In this document: in pieces, positions 24,990 through 32,231 of the stretch
Layout: each line of letters starts with the position of its first letter
Numbering within the stretch: position 1 is the stretch's first letter
Assembly: GCF_050613145.1 (NCBI RefSeq)
Contig: NZ_CP192507.1
Location: forward strand, 3,472,001 to 3,536,000
Direction of reading: 5' to 3'
From: Lysinibacillus_B sp050613145
GTDB taxonomy: Bacteria > Bacillota > Bacilli > Bacillales_A > Planococcaceae
DNA length: 64,000 bases
The notes under the pieces: model-generated
The model's input: the letters and a program-made list of their open reading frames with translations, nothing else
What the model was told of the DNA's origin: nothing
Database searches by the model: none
Translations under genes and position numbers: made by a program

Positions 24990-25133
24990 TTGTTCCTTAT
25001 TTGTTTCTTTAGGCTCTGACTTTCGATTACTTCCTCGCTGCTGTTCCTTAATATGTTCCATTTGTTTCCCCAATGCTTTTAACTCCTTCATTGTACTTGC
25101 CATATAGCCATTTACGATAGACTCCTTATCCGT
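24987..25133 (-). pseudogene. 48-codon small protein, paralogue of 25275-25430, with ACG in place of a start codon
   Basis: On the minus strand a frame encodes NGYMASTMKELKALGKQMEHI and a charged tail. It aligns with the intact 51-residue protein at 25275-25430 (NGYMANNMEELIYLGKQME). No ATG, GTG or TTG exists between the upstream in-frame stop and the conserved region. An ACG (25131-25133) stands 8 bases after a perfect GGAGG, exactly where a start is expected. Either ATG mutated to ACG and the gene is silent, or a rare ACG start is used. The otherwise intact frame argues for recent loss or residual function. Confidence 0.5.
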
Positions 25134-25255
25134 ATAGACCCCCTCCTGTTATATGATATTCCTGTACACCTTGATTTGTGTCCATTTTTTCACAATATAT
25201 GAAATAAAATATCAAATATAACAGGATATCTACTCGGAGGGGTTCTACCGTATCA
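25124..25255. repeat. Imperfect long inverted repeat (MITE-like)
   Basis: CCTGTTATATGATATT (25145-25160) faces AATATCAAATATAACAGG (25208-25225). Beyond these, GGAGGGG plus TCTA/ACGG-like blocks repeat in inverted order at both ends. The left end contains the ribosome-binding site and start region of the small gene 24987-25133. It may be a small insertion or a tandem-inverted duplication. Confidence 0.4.
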
Positions 25256-25274
25256 TGTTGTTATGCTGACATAC

Positions 25275-25430
25275 TTATTCTTCATCAAATTGTTGTGGAT
25301 CTGGATTCCGCCCATCTTCCTCTAGCTGCTTGCCATCCCTTAAATCCTCCATTTGCTTCCCTAAATAGATGAGTTCTTCCATGTTGTTTGCCATATAACC
25401 ATTTAAAATTTTCTCATTATTATTTTTCAT
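25275..25430 (-). CDS. 51-residue hydrophilic small protein, unknown function
   Basis: ATG at 25430 follows AGGAGG by 7 bases and opens 51 codons: a helical N-terminal half (KILNGYMANNMEELIYLGKQMEDL) and an acidic tail (EEDGRNPDPQQFDEE). It has no signal or membrane segment. The neighbouring minus-strand frame at 24987-25133 is a paralogue, so this is a real family of tiny proteins arising by tandem duplication. The NGYMA..M.EL...GKQME motif is not one I can assign to a described function. A cytoplasmic helical protein is all that can be said. Confidence 0.7.
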   Translation of the reverse strand: MKNNNEKILNGYMANNMEELIYLGKQMEDLRDGKQLEEDGRNPDPQQFDEE

Positions 25431-25568
25431 TATCATTCCTCCTACTTTTATGATTCCCCATCTCCGCTATTTGAACCATTTTCGCCATAAAATATTAATG
25501 GTCAAGCCTTACTAGATAGGATATACTTAATATTGAGAAATTTTTCATTCCATGAGGAGGGTACTTCC

Positions 25569-25664
25569 ATGAGATTATTATTAGTTCTTGGTGTGTGTGC
25601 TGCATTCTTAACTGCAATCTTCACAGCTGGGTATGAAGGTAAACCGTTTTCAAAAGAAAACTAA
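25569..25664 (+). CDS. 31-residue single-span membrane peptide
   Basis: ATG at 25569 stands 7 bases after GAGGAGG. The 31-residue product is one hydrophobic helix (MRLLLVLGVCAAFLTAIFTA) followed by GYEGKPFSKEN. A hairpin follows 20 bases after the stop. The ideal ribosome-binding site, clean hydrophobic segment and own terminator support a genuine small membrane protein. I do not recognise the family, and no function is proposed. Confidence 0.6.
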   Translation: MRLLLVLGVCAAFLTAIFTAGYEGKPFSKEN

Positions 25665-25682
25665 TCCTTTAACCTACACCTA

Positions 25683-25731
25683 TTAGAAAAACACAACTCG
25701 CTTTATAGTACAGTGCGTGGATGTGTTTTCT
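25683..25731. terminator. Imperfect terminator hairpin after 31-residue gene
   Basis: AGAAAAACACAACTCGC pairs imperfectly with GCGTGGATGTGTTTTCT. The first 19 bases (25683-25701) are identical to part of attenuator hairpin 3 at 7168-7186. Confidence 0.5.
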
Positions 25732-25774
25732 TCCGCGGAGGATATCCATGAAACTTATACTTTCCTATCCGCCT

Positions 25775-25807
25775 AAAAAGACGATCGTTCAAACGGTCGT
25801 CTTTTTT
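25775..25807 (+). terminator. Terminator upstream of catE
   Basis: Stem AAAAGACGATCG/CGGTCGTCTTTT with 6-base loop and T6 tail. A 24-codon ATG frame with a good GGAGG (from 25748) runs through it, but its translated product would consist partly of terminator sequence. Confidence 0.7.
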
Positions 25808-25808
25808 C

Positions 25809-25861
25809 TTGACTTTTTTTATTAACATGCATATAGTTAGTTACATAAAGTAAGTAACTAT
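25809..25861 (+). promoter_or_regulatory. catE promoter with overlapping operator
   Basis: TTGACT (25809-25814), 17-base spacer, TATAGT (25832-25837). A near-perfect inverted repeat, ATAGTTAGTTAC / GTAAGTAACTAT with a 5-base centre (25833-25861), covers the -10 and start point. This is a repressor-type position, as for the DUF24/MarR quinone-sensing regulators (YodB, CatR, MhqR) of Bacillus; which regulator acts here is unknown. Confidence 0.6.
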
Positions 25862-25893
25862 AAAAAAATAAACGAAGAGAGGTTTTCTATCCG

Positions 25894-26781
25894 ATGACTA
25901 CACACTTTCATGAAAAACCAAATTTATATACATCACATGTTCAATTAAAAGTATCTGACTTAAAACGTTCCATCGAATACTATACAACGATTATTGGCTT
26001 TCAAGTCCTAAAACAAACAGAAAACACAGCTTATTTAACATTTGATCATCAAACAAGCTTGCTTTCTTTAGTAGAAGTAAAAGACGCTATTTCACCACAA
26101 GGCTTTACAGGACTTTATCACTTTGCATTATTATTACCAACTCGTAAAGACTTAGGCAATATCGTGCAACATTTTATTCAACATAATGTTCGTTTAGGCG
26201 CGGCTGACCATGATGTGAGTGAGGCACTCTATTTAAACGATCCAGACGGCAATGGCATTGAAATTTATATAGATCGCCCTGAAAATGAGTGGACTTGGAA
26301 TGGGGAAGGTTACGTGCATATGGTTACAGAACAACTAAACTTCCAATCCATTTTAGCTGAAGCAGATGGCAACTGGAATGGTCTTCCTGAAGGGACAGTC
26401 ATGGGACATATTCACTTATCAGTAAGTGATCTTCATAAAACGGAGGAATTTTATACAAATGTACTAGATTACAATGTGGTCTGTCGTTACGGAGGGCAAG
26501 CTTTATTTATTTCCACTGGCAACTATCACCACCATATCGGCTTAAACACTTGGCATAGTGCTGGTCGTCCTGCATTACCTGAAAATGCAGTCGGCTTAAA
26601 ATCATATACCGTCGTATTACAAGATGAACGATATGCACAAGCGGTAAAAGCGAACTTAGAAGCGGCGGGTGTAACTGTTGAACAATATGATGAGGCGCCA
26701 GCATACGGTGGCAAGCAAGTATTTTCAACAGTAGACCCAAACGGGATTCGGATTATTTTCACTGTTGAAGATGAAGCATAG
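25894..26781 (+). CDS. catE: VOC-family ring-cleaving dioxygenase, CatE-like
   Basis: 295-residue protein made of two vicinal-oxygen-chelate modules (about 10-135 and 165-290), the extradiol dioxygenase/glyoxalase fold. Likely metal ligands are in GHIHLSVSDL and the YHHHIGLNTW segment, with a glutamate near the C-terminus. It resembles B. subtilis CatE (catechol 2,3-dioxygenase), which protects against quinones and catechols. ATG at 25894 follows AGAGAGG. The promoter carries a palindromic operator of the quinone-response kind, which agrees with that role. Exact substrate remains inferred. Confidence 0.85.
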   Translation: MTTHFHEKPNLYTSHVQLKVSDLKRSIEYYTTIIGFQVLKQTENTAYLTFDHQTSLLSLVEVKDAISPQGFTGLYHFALLLPTRKDLGNIVQHFIQHNVRLGAADHDVSEALYLNDPDGNGIEIYIDRPENEWTWNGEGYVHMVTEQLNFQSILAEADGNWNGLPEGTVMGHIHLSVSDLHKTEEFYTNVLDYNVVCRYGGQALFISTGNYHHHIGLNTWHSAGRPALPENAVGLKSYTVVLQDERYAQAVKANLEAAGVTVEQYDEAPAYGGKQVFSTVDPNGIRIIFTVEDEA

Positions 26782-26846
26782 TTATTCAAAAGTATAGCCT
26801 TCTTTAAAAAAGTTCATAATACTTTTTAAAGAAAGGGTGTGACATC

Positions 26847-27008
26847 TTGGAAAACAATACATTTGCTCAACTTAGCAACGACAAGTTAGAAGAAATCACA
26901 ACACTTGAAAATAAGCTCGGCGTCATTCTCATTGCTTATGATGAGGCAACAGCAACGAATCAAATGCACGGCGGCAGCCAATCTACAAGTGAGATTAATC
27001 CTTCATAA
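26847..27008 (+). CDS. 53-residue small protein, unknown function
   Basis: TTG at 26847 follows GAAAGGGTG and opens 53 codons: N-terminal helical, charged stretch (FAQLSNDKLEEITTLENKL), a short hydrophobic strand (GVILIAYDE), and a polar tail (MHGGSQSTSEINPS). No membrane span. A 15-bp hairpin (26799-26835) ends in the ribosome-binding region, and a terminator follows the stop, so it has gene-like signals. It lies 65 bases after catE and may be co-transcribed with it. I do not recognise the family. Confidence 0.55.
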   Translation: MENNTFAQLSNDKLEEITTLENKLGVILIAYDEATATNQMHGGSQSTSEINPS

Positions 27009-27017
27009 CATAATTTT

Positions 27018-27055
27018 AAACGCCAGCTATCGTTCAGGATAACTGGCGTTTTTTA
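27018..27055. terminator. Bidirectional terminator
   Basis: Stem AAACGCCAGCTAT/ATAACTGGCGTTT with T6 tail between the 53-residue gene and trmL. Confidence 0.8.
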
Positions 27056-27065
27056 TTTGATAAAA

Positions 27066-27539
27066 TTATTTTAACCCCGGATAGTTTTGCTGTCTTAATG
27101 CTTCGTAAATTACAATGGCTGCTGTGTTGGATAAATTTAATGAGCGGATATGATCACTTTGCGGGATGCGTAAGCACATATCGCGGCGCTCGTAGGCAAA
27201 GTCTTTCGGCAAGCCTGTTGTCTCTTTACCGAACATAAAATAAATGTCACGTGCTGTATCGCTAAAATCATGTGTCGTAAATGGCTCATCGCTATATGTT
27301 TCAATTAAATACACATCGCCATCCTTTGCATACTCCACAAAATCGTCAAGCGAATCATGGTACACCACGTTGACGTGCTCCCAATAATCAAGCCCTGCAC
27401 GCTTTAACATTTTATCGTCAGTCGAAAAACCAAGCGGACGAATTAAATGTAAACTTGTATTTGTTCCCGCGCACGTACGTGCAATATTTCCTGTATTTGC
27501 AGGGATTTCTGGTTGATATAAAACAACATGTAACGGCAA
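27066..27539 (-). CDS. trmL: tRNA (cytidine/uridine-34 2'-O)-methyltransferase TrmL
   Basis: SPOUT-class methyltransferase of 157 residues that methylates the ribose of the wobble base in tRNA-Leu using S-adenosylmethionine. Recognisable motifs are YQPEIPANTGNIARTC at the N-terminus, MFGKETTGLP near residue 102 (AdoMet knot) and RSLNLSNTAAIVIYEALRQ at the C-terminus. Length is normal. The start is TTG at 27539, 8 bases after AAAGAGG. It follows queG by 16 bases, so the two tRNA-modification genes form an operon, both acting on the anticodon wobble position. Confidence 0.93.
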   Translation of the reverse strand: MPLHVVLYQPEIPANTGNIARTCAGTNTSLHLIRPLGFSTDDKMLKRAGLDYWEHVNVVYHDSLDDFVEYAKDGDVYLIETYSDEPFTTHDFSDTARDIYFMFGKETTGLPKDFAYERRDMCLRIPQSDHIRSLNLSNTAAIVIYEALRQQNYPGLK

Positions 27540-27555
27540 AGTAAAGACCTCTTTC

Positions 27556-28683
27556 TTATAATAATGCTAATCCTTTTTGAATTTCTTCTAATACTTCTGT
27601 ATCGATTTCACGTGTTATCGCACGTTGTAATGCTTGTTCGGCTTCAGGGCCACCAATTTTGCCGAGTGCCCATGCCGCAGTGCCACGAATGACGGGACGT
27701 TCATCTTTTTGTAACACGTCAATTAGCGCTGGTACTGCCGACTCTTCTTTAAAATGAGCTAACGCTAAAATGGCATTTCGCTGAATTGGCTTTTTCCCAC
27801 GCCATGAACCTGATACATGGCCAAATTTAGCTTTAAATTCTTTATTTGAAATCGACAAAAGCGGTGTTAATAAGGGCTTGGCAATTTCAGGGTCAGGCGT
27901 AAATTCAGCATGTATCCAGTTGGCCTTTCCTTTATTTTTGGGACAGACCGTCTGACACGTATCACACCCATATAAACGATTTCCGATTTTCCCGCGAAAC
28001 TCGTCTGGTAAAAAGCCTTTCGTTTGTGTTAAGTACGCGATACAACGTTGTGCATTTAATTGTCCTGGCTCTACAATGGCACCCGTCGGACACACATCTA
28101 TACAAAGCCTACAATCCCCACACTCATCCTCAATGGGCGTATCTGGTGCAAACGGAATATTTGTAATGAGCTCACCTAAATAAACGTATGAGCCAAACTC
28201 AGGTGTAATAATGGAACAATTTTTCCCGTTCCAACCGATGCCCGCACGCTCCGCCACCGCCCTATCTACTAGCTCACCTGTATCAACCATCGACTTAATA
28301 CGCACATCGGGTACACGCTCTATCAGCCACTGTTCTATTTTCATCAAACGTTCGCGTACAGCAACGTGGTAGTCCACTCCCCAGGAAGCACGACAAAAAA
28401 TACCGCGGCGCTCCCCTTTCTTCCCAACTGGCGCATCCTTCATTTTGGATGGATAAGCAATCGCAATGGCAATGATACTTTCTGCGCTATCGAGTAGCTG
28501 CAGCGGCTCTGTTCGCAATTCCACATCAGACTCCTCAAAACCTGACTGAAACCCAAGCTCTTGCTGACGGCGCAATCTATTTTTTAATTCATGAAATGGC
28601 GAGGCCGTTGTGAAACCGATTTTATCTACACCGATAGATTTTGCATATGCAATCAGCTCTTGTTGCAGTTCTGCAATACGCAT
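27556..28683 (-). CDS. queG: Epoxyqueuosine reductase QueG
   Basis: Cobalamin-dependent iron-sulfur enzyme of 375 residues performing the last step of queuosine synthesis in tRNA. Two [4Fe-4S] motifs are visible: CGDCRLCIDVCPTGAI and YGCDTCQTVCPKNKG. The C-terminal 80 residues contain HEAT-like repeats (AVPALIDVL..DERPVIRGTAAWALGKIG), common in the Bacillus form. ATG at 28683 lies 7 bases after AAGGAAGG; an in-frame TTG eight codons upstream overlaps this site and is less likely. Divergent from the B3/B4 gene, with a 50-base shared promoter region. Confidence 0.93.
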   Translation of the reverse strand: MRIAELQQELIAYAKSIGVDKIGFTTASPFHELKNRLRRQQELGFQSGFEESDVELRTEPLQLLDSAESIIAIAIAYPSKMKDAPVGKKGERRGIFCRASWGVDYHVAVRERLMKIEQWLIERVPDVRIKSMVDTGELVDRAVAERAGIGWNGKNCSIITPEFGSYVYLGELITNIPFAPDTPIEDECGDCRLCIDVCPTGAIVEPGQLNAQRCIAYLTQTKGFLPDEFRGKIGNRLYGCDTCQTVCPKNKGKANWIHAEFTPDPEIAKPLLTPLLSISNKEFKAKFGHVSGSWRGKKPIQRNAILALAHFKEESAVPALIDVLQKDERPVIRGTAAWALGKIGGPEAEQALQRAITREIDTEVLEEIQKGLALL

Positions 28684-28733
28684 TTCCTCACCTTCCTTAT
28701 GATACAATTAACAAAAAACGTTGGAGTGATTAC

Positions 28734-29423
28734 ATGAATATCTCACTTGATGCATCACTGATTGAAAAACATAGCCAATTTAAAATCGGCATTATTTATT
28801 ATACCAAAATTACGGTCTCACACTCTCCTCAAATGATTAAAGGACGCATGCAACTTTATCAGGAAAATTTATTTTTGGAAATGCAAGACAAACCTGTAAC
28901 GGAACGTGCTGGTATTCAAGAATGGCGTACATTGTGGAAAACACTTGGTGCTGATCCAAATCGTTATCGCCATTCTGCTGAAAGCTTAATGCGACGAATC
29001 GCAAAACAAAATTACCTAACACCTGTTCATGCAGCTGTTGACTTAAATAATTTCTTTTCATTGCAATATGAAATGCCTATTGGGATTTATGATATAGCCA
29101 AGCTCGAAGGAGATATTGTCATTGCCTTAGGAAATGAGGAAACAGGTTATGAAGGATTAAATGGTCGTTATAACATACTAAAAAACATCCCGTATTCGCG
29201 AGACAAGCTAGGGGCATTCGGCAGCCCATTTGTCGATTCACTTCGTACTGCGACATCAGAAGAAACGACACAAGCTCTTCACATTTTCTATTTACCACCT
29301 TCGATTGATGAGGCTAAGGCAAGACAACTCCTTACATCTTCTGGTAATATGTTTACGCAAGTGAATGGTGGCGACTACATAATCGATGTACTTTCTACCG
29401 AGTCACGACATACTTCTTTATAA
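28734..29423 (+). CDS. B3/B4 tRNA-binding domain protein
   Basis: Free-standing B3/B4 domain protein of 229 residues, related to the tRNA-binding/editing region of the phenylalanyl-tRNA synthetase beta chain. Visible features include the WRTLWKTLGADPNRYRHSAESLMRR segment and PVHAAVDLNN, typical of this group (B. subtilis and other Firmicutes carry it as a hypothetical protein). A role in deacylating mischarged tRNA is possible but unproven. I chose ATG at 28734, 6 bases after GGAGTG, instead of an upstream ATG inside queG. It is followed 11 bases later by the DIP1984-like gene, so the two are probably one operon. Confidence 0.8.
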   Translation: MNISLDASLIEKHSQFKIGIIYYTKITVSHSPQMIKGRMQLYQENLFLEMQDKPVTERAGIQEWRTLWKTLGADPNRYRHSAESLMRRIAKQNYLTPVHAAVDLNNFFSLQYEMPIGIYDIAKLEGDIVIALGNEETGYEGLNGRYNILKNIPYSRDKLGAFGSPFVDSLRTATSEETTQALHIFYLPPSIDEAKARQLLTSSGNMFTQVNGGDYIIDVLSTESRHTSL

Positions 29424-29434
29424 GGAGCGATTCC

Positions 29435-29941
29435 ATGATTTCATTAGCAGAAGCCGTTAAACTAAAATCGATTTTAAATAAGAAGAAACAAGAGCTAATT
29501 TCAGAGATTCATAGCGTATCACATACGATTGTAGAAAAAGGTGAAGAGCCAAAAATACCTGAACGTACTTTACAAGTGATTGATGCTGAATTACAAGAAA
29601 TACGCAATGATTCACGTACTTTGGACCGTTTAATTTACGAAGCGAATATTCAAAATACGATTATGTTTGAAAATGAAGCATATACACTTGTTGAGGCGAT
29701 TGAGTTAGCGATTCAACTTCGTTCACAAGCATCGTTATATAAAGACCTTGGTTCATCTGAGAAAGAGTCATTCTTCCACGGTTCAGGCGATACGATCTTT
29801 TATCGTGTCGCATTATATGAGCCAAATGAATATCGCGTCAACGCAAACGAACTTGAAAAATCCGCGCATCGCCTATCCAACGCGATCAATGCGAAAAACT
29901 ATCAAGTACAAATCGACTTTGACGATTCGAAATACTTCTAA
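29435..29941 (+). CDS. DIP1984-family (septicolysin-like) protein
   Basis: 168-residue, largely helical cytoplasmic protein: coiled-coil-like N-terminal part (LAEAVKLKSILNKKKQELISEIHSV), conserved LDRLIYEANIQNTI segment, and LVEAIELAIQLRSQASLYKDLG. This pattern is that of the DIP1984/septicolysin family, whose molecular role is unknown. ATG at 29435 follows AAGGAGCG. It lies directly behind the B3/B4 gene. No signal peptide, so a secreted lysin role is unlikely here. Family assignment is moderate. Confidence 0.7.
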   Translation: MISLAEAVKLKSILNKKKQELISEIHSVSHTIVEKGEEPKIPERTLQVIDAELQEIRNDSRTLDRLIYEANIQNTIMFENEAYTLVEAIELAIQLRSQASLYKDLGSSEKESFFHGSGDTIFYRVALYEPNEYRVNANELEKSAHRLSNAINAKNYQVQIDFDDSKYF

Positions 29942-30128
29942 GCTCGGGGCGGTGAGACTCCAAACCGAGTTTGTTACGGGTGTTCTTCGCTTTTTTGCAT
30001 ATTTCACAACTTGACTGCTATATGCAAACCGATGACCAATCACCTGTTACTTTCATTACCTTTAACAAATGACCAACTATTGCTAAAGGCTCAATTTACT
30101 AACTTGATTTTAACACTCGTAACAAATT

Positions 30129-30158
30129 GAGCGTGACCGCCTTCGTGCAGTCACGCTC
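30129..30158 (-). terminator. Hairpin after LD-carboxypeptidase gene
   Basis: Perfect 9-bp stem GAGCGTGAC/GTCACGCTC with 12-base loop next to the stop of the minus-strand gene; T-tail is weak. The 185 bases from 29942 to 30126 show no gene. Confidence 0.5.
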
Positions 30159-30161
30159 TAC

Positions 30162-31073
30162 TTATTCCACCCCAGGTAAAATACGTAATACTTTTTCATT
30201 TGCATCTAAGATGGCGTCAACACCTAGAGGGATACCGATATTCGGAGTGCAATGACCAATCATAAACCCTGAAACAACAGGCTTTTGAAGTGGGGCTAAA
30301 TAGTCTCGCATGATCTCAACTACTTGCTCATGCGTCTCCCCTTCTCCTAAATTCGTAAACTGCCCAATGACAAAACCTGCTGCTTGCTCTAATTTACGTG
30401 CTAAACGTAACTGATTCATCATCCCATCAATTCGTTCAAGCGATTCCCCGATATCTTCTAAAAGAACAATTTTGCCGCGCGCATCAAACTCAAACTTCGT
30501 ACCAAGTGTACTGACTAAACGATTTAAATTGCCACCTGTTAGCTCTCCGCGAACGATGCCACCTGATAACGTCTCTAGTGGACTAATCATTTCATCATAT
30601 TGCATTTCGATTGGTGTAAATAATTGTTGAAACATTTTGGCCGATAGCGCGTCAAGTGGCTCTAGCCCATTTGATAACATCGGTCCATGAAATGTCACGA
30701 CATCCGCAAACTCATTGACAGCCGTATGTAAATACGTAATATCTGAAAAGCCCCAAATAATTTTTGGATTTTCCTCGATTAATTGATAATCGATTTTGTC
30801 TGCCAGCCGTCCTGCACCATAGCCACCGCACACACAAAAGATGGCTTTCACCGCTGGGTCTTGCACCATTGTATGTAAATCTTCCACTCGTTCTTCATCT
30901 GTCCCAGCAAGCATTCCATGTGACATCCCAATGGTTTGTCCAAGTTTATAATGAAGACCGAATGATTCAATAAAATCTATTTTCGTTTGTAGTTGTTCCA
31001 TTTTTAATGAACTACTTAGTGCTACAAGCCCTACTGTGTCTCCGCTTTTTATTCTTTTTGGGCGTATTTTCAT
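30162..31073 (-). CDS. LD-carboxypeptidase, peptidase family S66
   Basis: Cytoplasmic serine peptidase of 303 residues, family S66 (LdcA/MccF), which removes the terminal D-Ala from tetrapeptides of recycled murein or cleaves peptide-nucleotide antibiotics. The nucleophile is in GFSDIT (usual GYSDIT), after the CVCGGYGAGRL turn; the catalytic Glu and His lie in LLEDIGE and MIGHC. Start: ATG at 31073 near AAGGGGGA; an upstream in-frame ATG adds 19 unconserved residues. No signal peptide. Monocistronic, divergent from the DMT transporter. Confidence 0.88.
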   Translation of the reverse strand: MKIRPKRIKSGDTVGLVALSSSLKMEQLQTKIDFIESFGLHYKLGQTIGMSHGMLAGTDEERVEDLHTMVQDPAVKAIFCVCGGYGAGRLADKIDYQLIEENPKIIWGFSDITYLHTAVNEFADVVTFHGPMLSNGLEPLDALSAKMFQQLFTPIEMQYDEMISPLETLSGGIVRGELTGGNLNRLVSTLGTKFEFDARGKIVLLEDIGESLERIDGMMNQLRLARKLEQAAGFVIGQFTNLGEGETHEQVVEIMRDYLAPLQKPVVSGFMIGHCTPNIGIPLGVDAILDANEKVLRILPGVE

Positions 31074-31197
31074 TGCCTCATTCCCCCTTTTTGTTAATGT
31101 TGTTATTTTAACATATGAAGTGCATTGCATTATGTAATGTTCTATTCCTATAATTGTATTTGAGTTTTCGAAATAATTTTAAAAAGGAGTTTTTATT

Positions 31198-32076
31198 ATG
31201 AAATTCCCACCACAGCTTTTGCTCGTCCTTGCCACATTACTTTGGGGTGGTAACTTTGTTATTGGACGAGCTGTAACGGGGGATATCCCGCCTGTTACAC
31301 TCGCTTTCTTACGGTGGTGTGTAGCTTTTATAATCTTTTTACCGATCGCTTATAGCCGTACAAAACAAGAATGGTCTATGATCAAAGCAAATTGGCCTGC
31401 TGTCATTGTGATGGCTATTACAGGTGTTGCTTGCTTTAATACACTTGTCTACATCGGGCTCCATTCTACAACGTCGATTAATGCCTCTTTAATGAATTCA
31501 TCGACACCGATTATTATTTACATATTATCCTTTATCTTTTTGAAAGAACGCTTATCCAAATTCCAGCTGTTCGGCACAGCGCTATCATTAACAGGTGTTG
31601 CCTTTATTATTTCCGGAGGCTCACTTGAAAGTTTACTTGCCTTCTCCTTTAATAAAGGAGACTTAATTGTCCTTATAGCTGTCGTTTGTTGGGGTGTGTA
31701 CTCACTTCTCGTCAAACAATATGCTGGACGCTTACCGGGCTACTCCACGTTTCTCGTGACAATTGCATTAGGTGCACTTATGCTATTACCGTTTACGATT
31801 TATGAATTAACGACAACATCAGCTGAGATTGTATGGTCATTCAGTACAATCAGCGCTATTTTATATGTCGGGATTGCCGCATCCATTGTAGCATTTTTAA
31901 GTTGGAACACGGGCGTCGTAGCACTCGGGGCAAATAAAGCGAGTATTTATCTTAATTTTATCCCGCTTTTCGCTGCTATTTTTGCGGTGTTATTTATCGG
32001 TGAAGATTTACGAATCGCACAAGTCATCGGTGGTCTTGCTGTTATTTGCGGTGTTATATTATCGAATAAGAAGTAG
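31198..32076 (+). CDS. EamA/DMT-superfamily transporter
   Basis: Ten-helix membrane protein of 292 residues built of two EamA repeats (about 6-140 and 152-285). The N-terminus (LLVLATLLWGGNFVIGRAV) and the second repeat start (GDLIVLIAVVCWGVYSLLVK) show the repeat motif; the end of the second is FIPLFAAIFAVLFIGE. Such proteins export amino acids or metabolites; the substrate is not predictable. ATG at 31198 follows AAAGGAG by about 8 bases. Two hairpins follow the stop. Confidence 0.88.
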   Translation: MKFPPQLLLVLATLLWGGNFVIGRAVTGDIPPVTLAFLRWCVAFIIFLPIAYSRTKQEWSMIKANWPAVIVMAITGVACFNTLVYIGLHSTTSINASLMNSSTPIIIYILSFIFLKERLSKFQLFGTALSLTGVAFIISGGSLESLLAFSFNKGDLIVLIAVVCWGVYSLLVKQYAGRLPGYSTFLVTIALGALMLLPFTIYELTTTSAEIVWSFSTISAILYVGIAASIVAFLSWNTGVVALGANKASIYLNFIPLFAAIFAVLFIGEDLRIAQVIGGLAVICGVILSNKK

Positions 32077-32079
32077 AAC

Positions 32080-32150
32080 AAGCAGGCTCGCTAGCGGCCT
32101 GCTTTACAGTATAGACAAAGTCGAAGTTTGACTTTGTCTATACTTATTTT
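32080..32150 (+). terminator. Double terminator after DMT gene
   Basis: Hairpin AAGCAGGC/GCCTGCTT (32080-32104) followed by a 15-bp perfect stem AGTATAGACAAAGTC / GACTTTGTCTATACT (32108-32144) with a T-rich tail. A further imperfect hairpin (about 32177-32222) precedes the nagB stop. Confidence 0.75.
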
Positions 32151-32231
32151 CAGGTAAAACTTAAAACAGCAACATATGCAGACTGTCTTGAAAACGCAGT
32201 ACGAAAGCGTTTGTCAACTGTCTGAATTTCA

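Noticed and set aside
25748..25822. 24-codon ATG frame with GGAGG before the catE promoter
   Set aside because: Half of its codons are the terminator stem and T-run at 25775-25807; the frame is more likely accidental, although the ribosome-binding site is good.
28641..28733. Longer start for the B3/B4 protein inside queG
   Set aside because: The upstream ATG lacks a ribosome-binding site and adds unconserved residues; ATG at 28734 has GGAGTG at the right distance.
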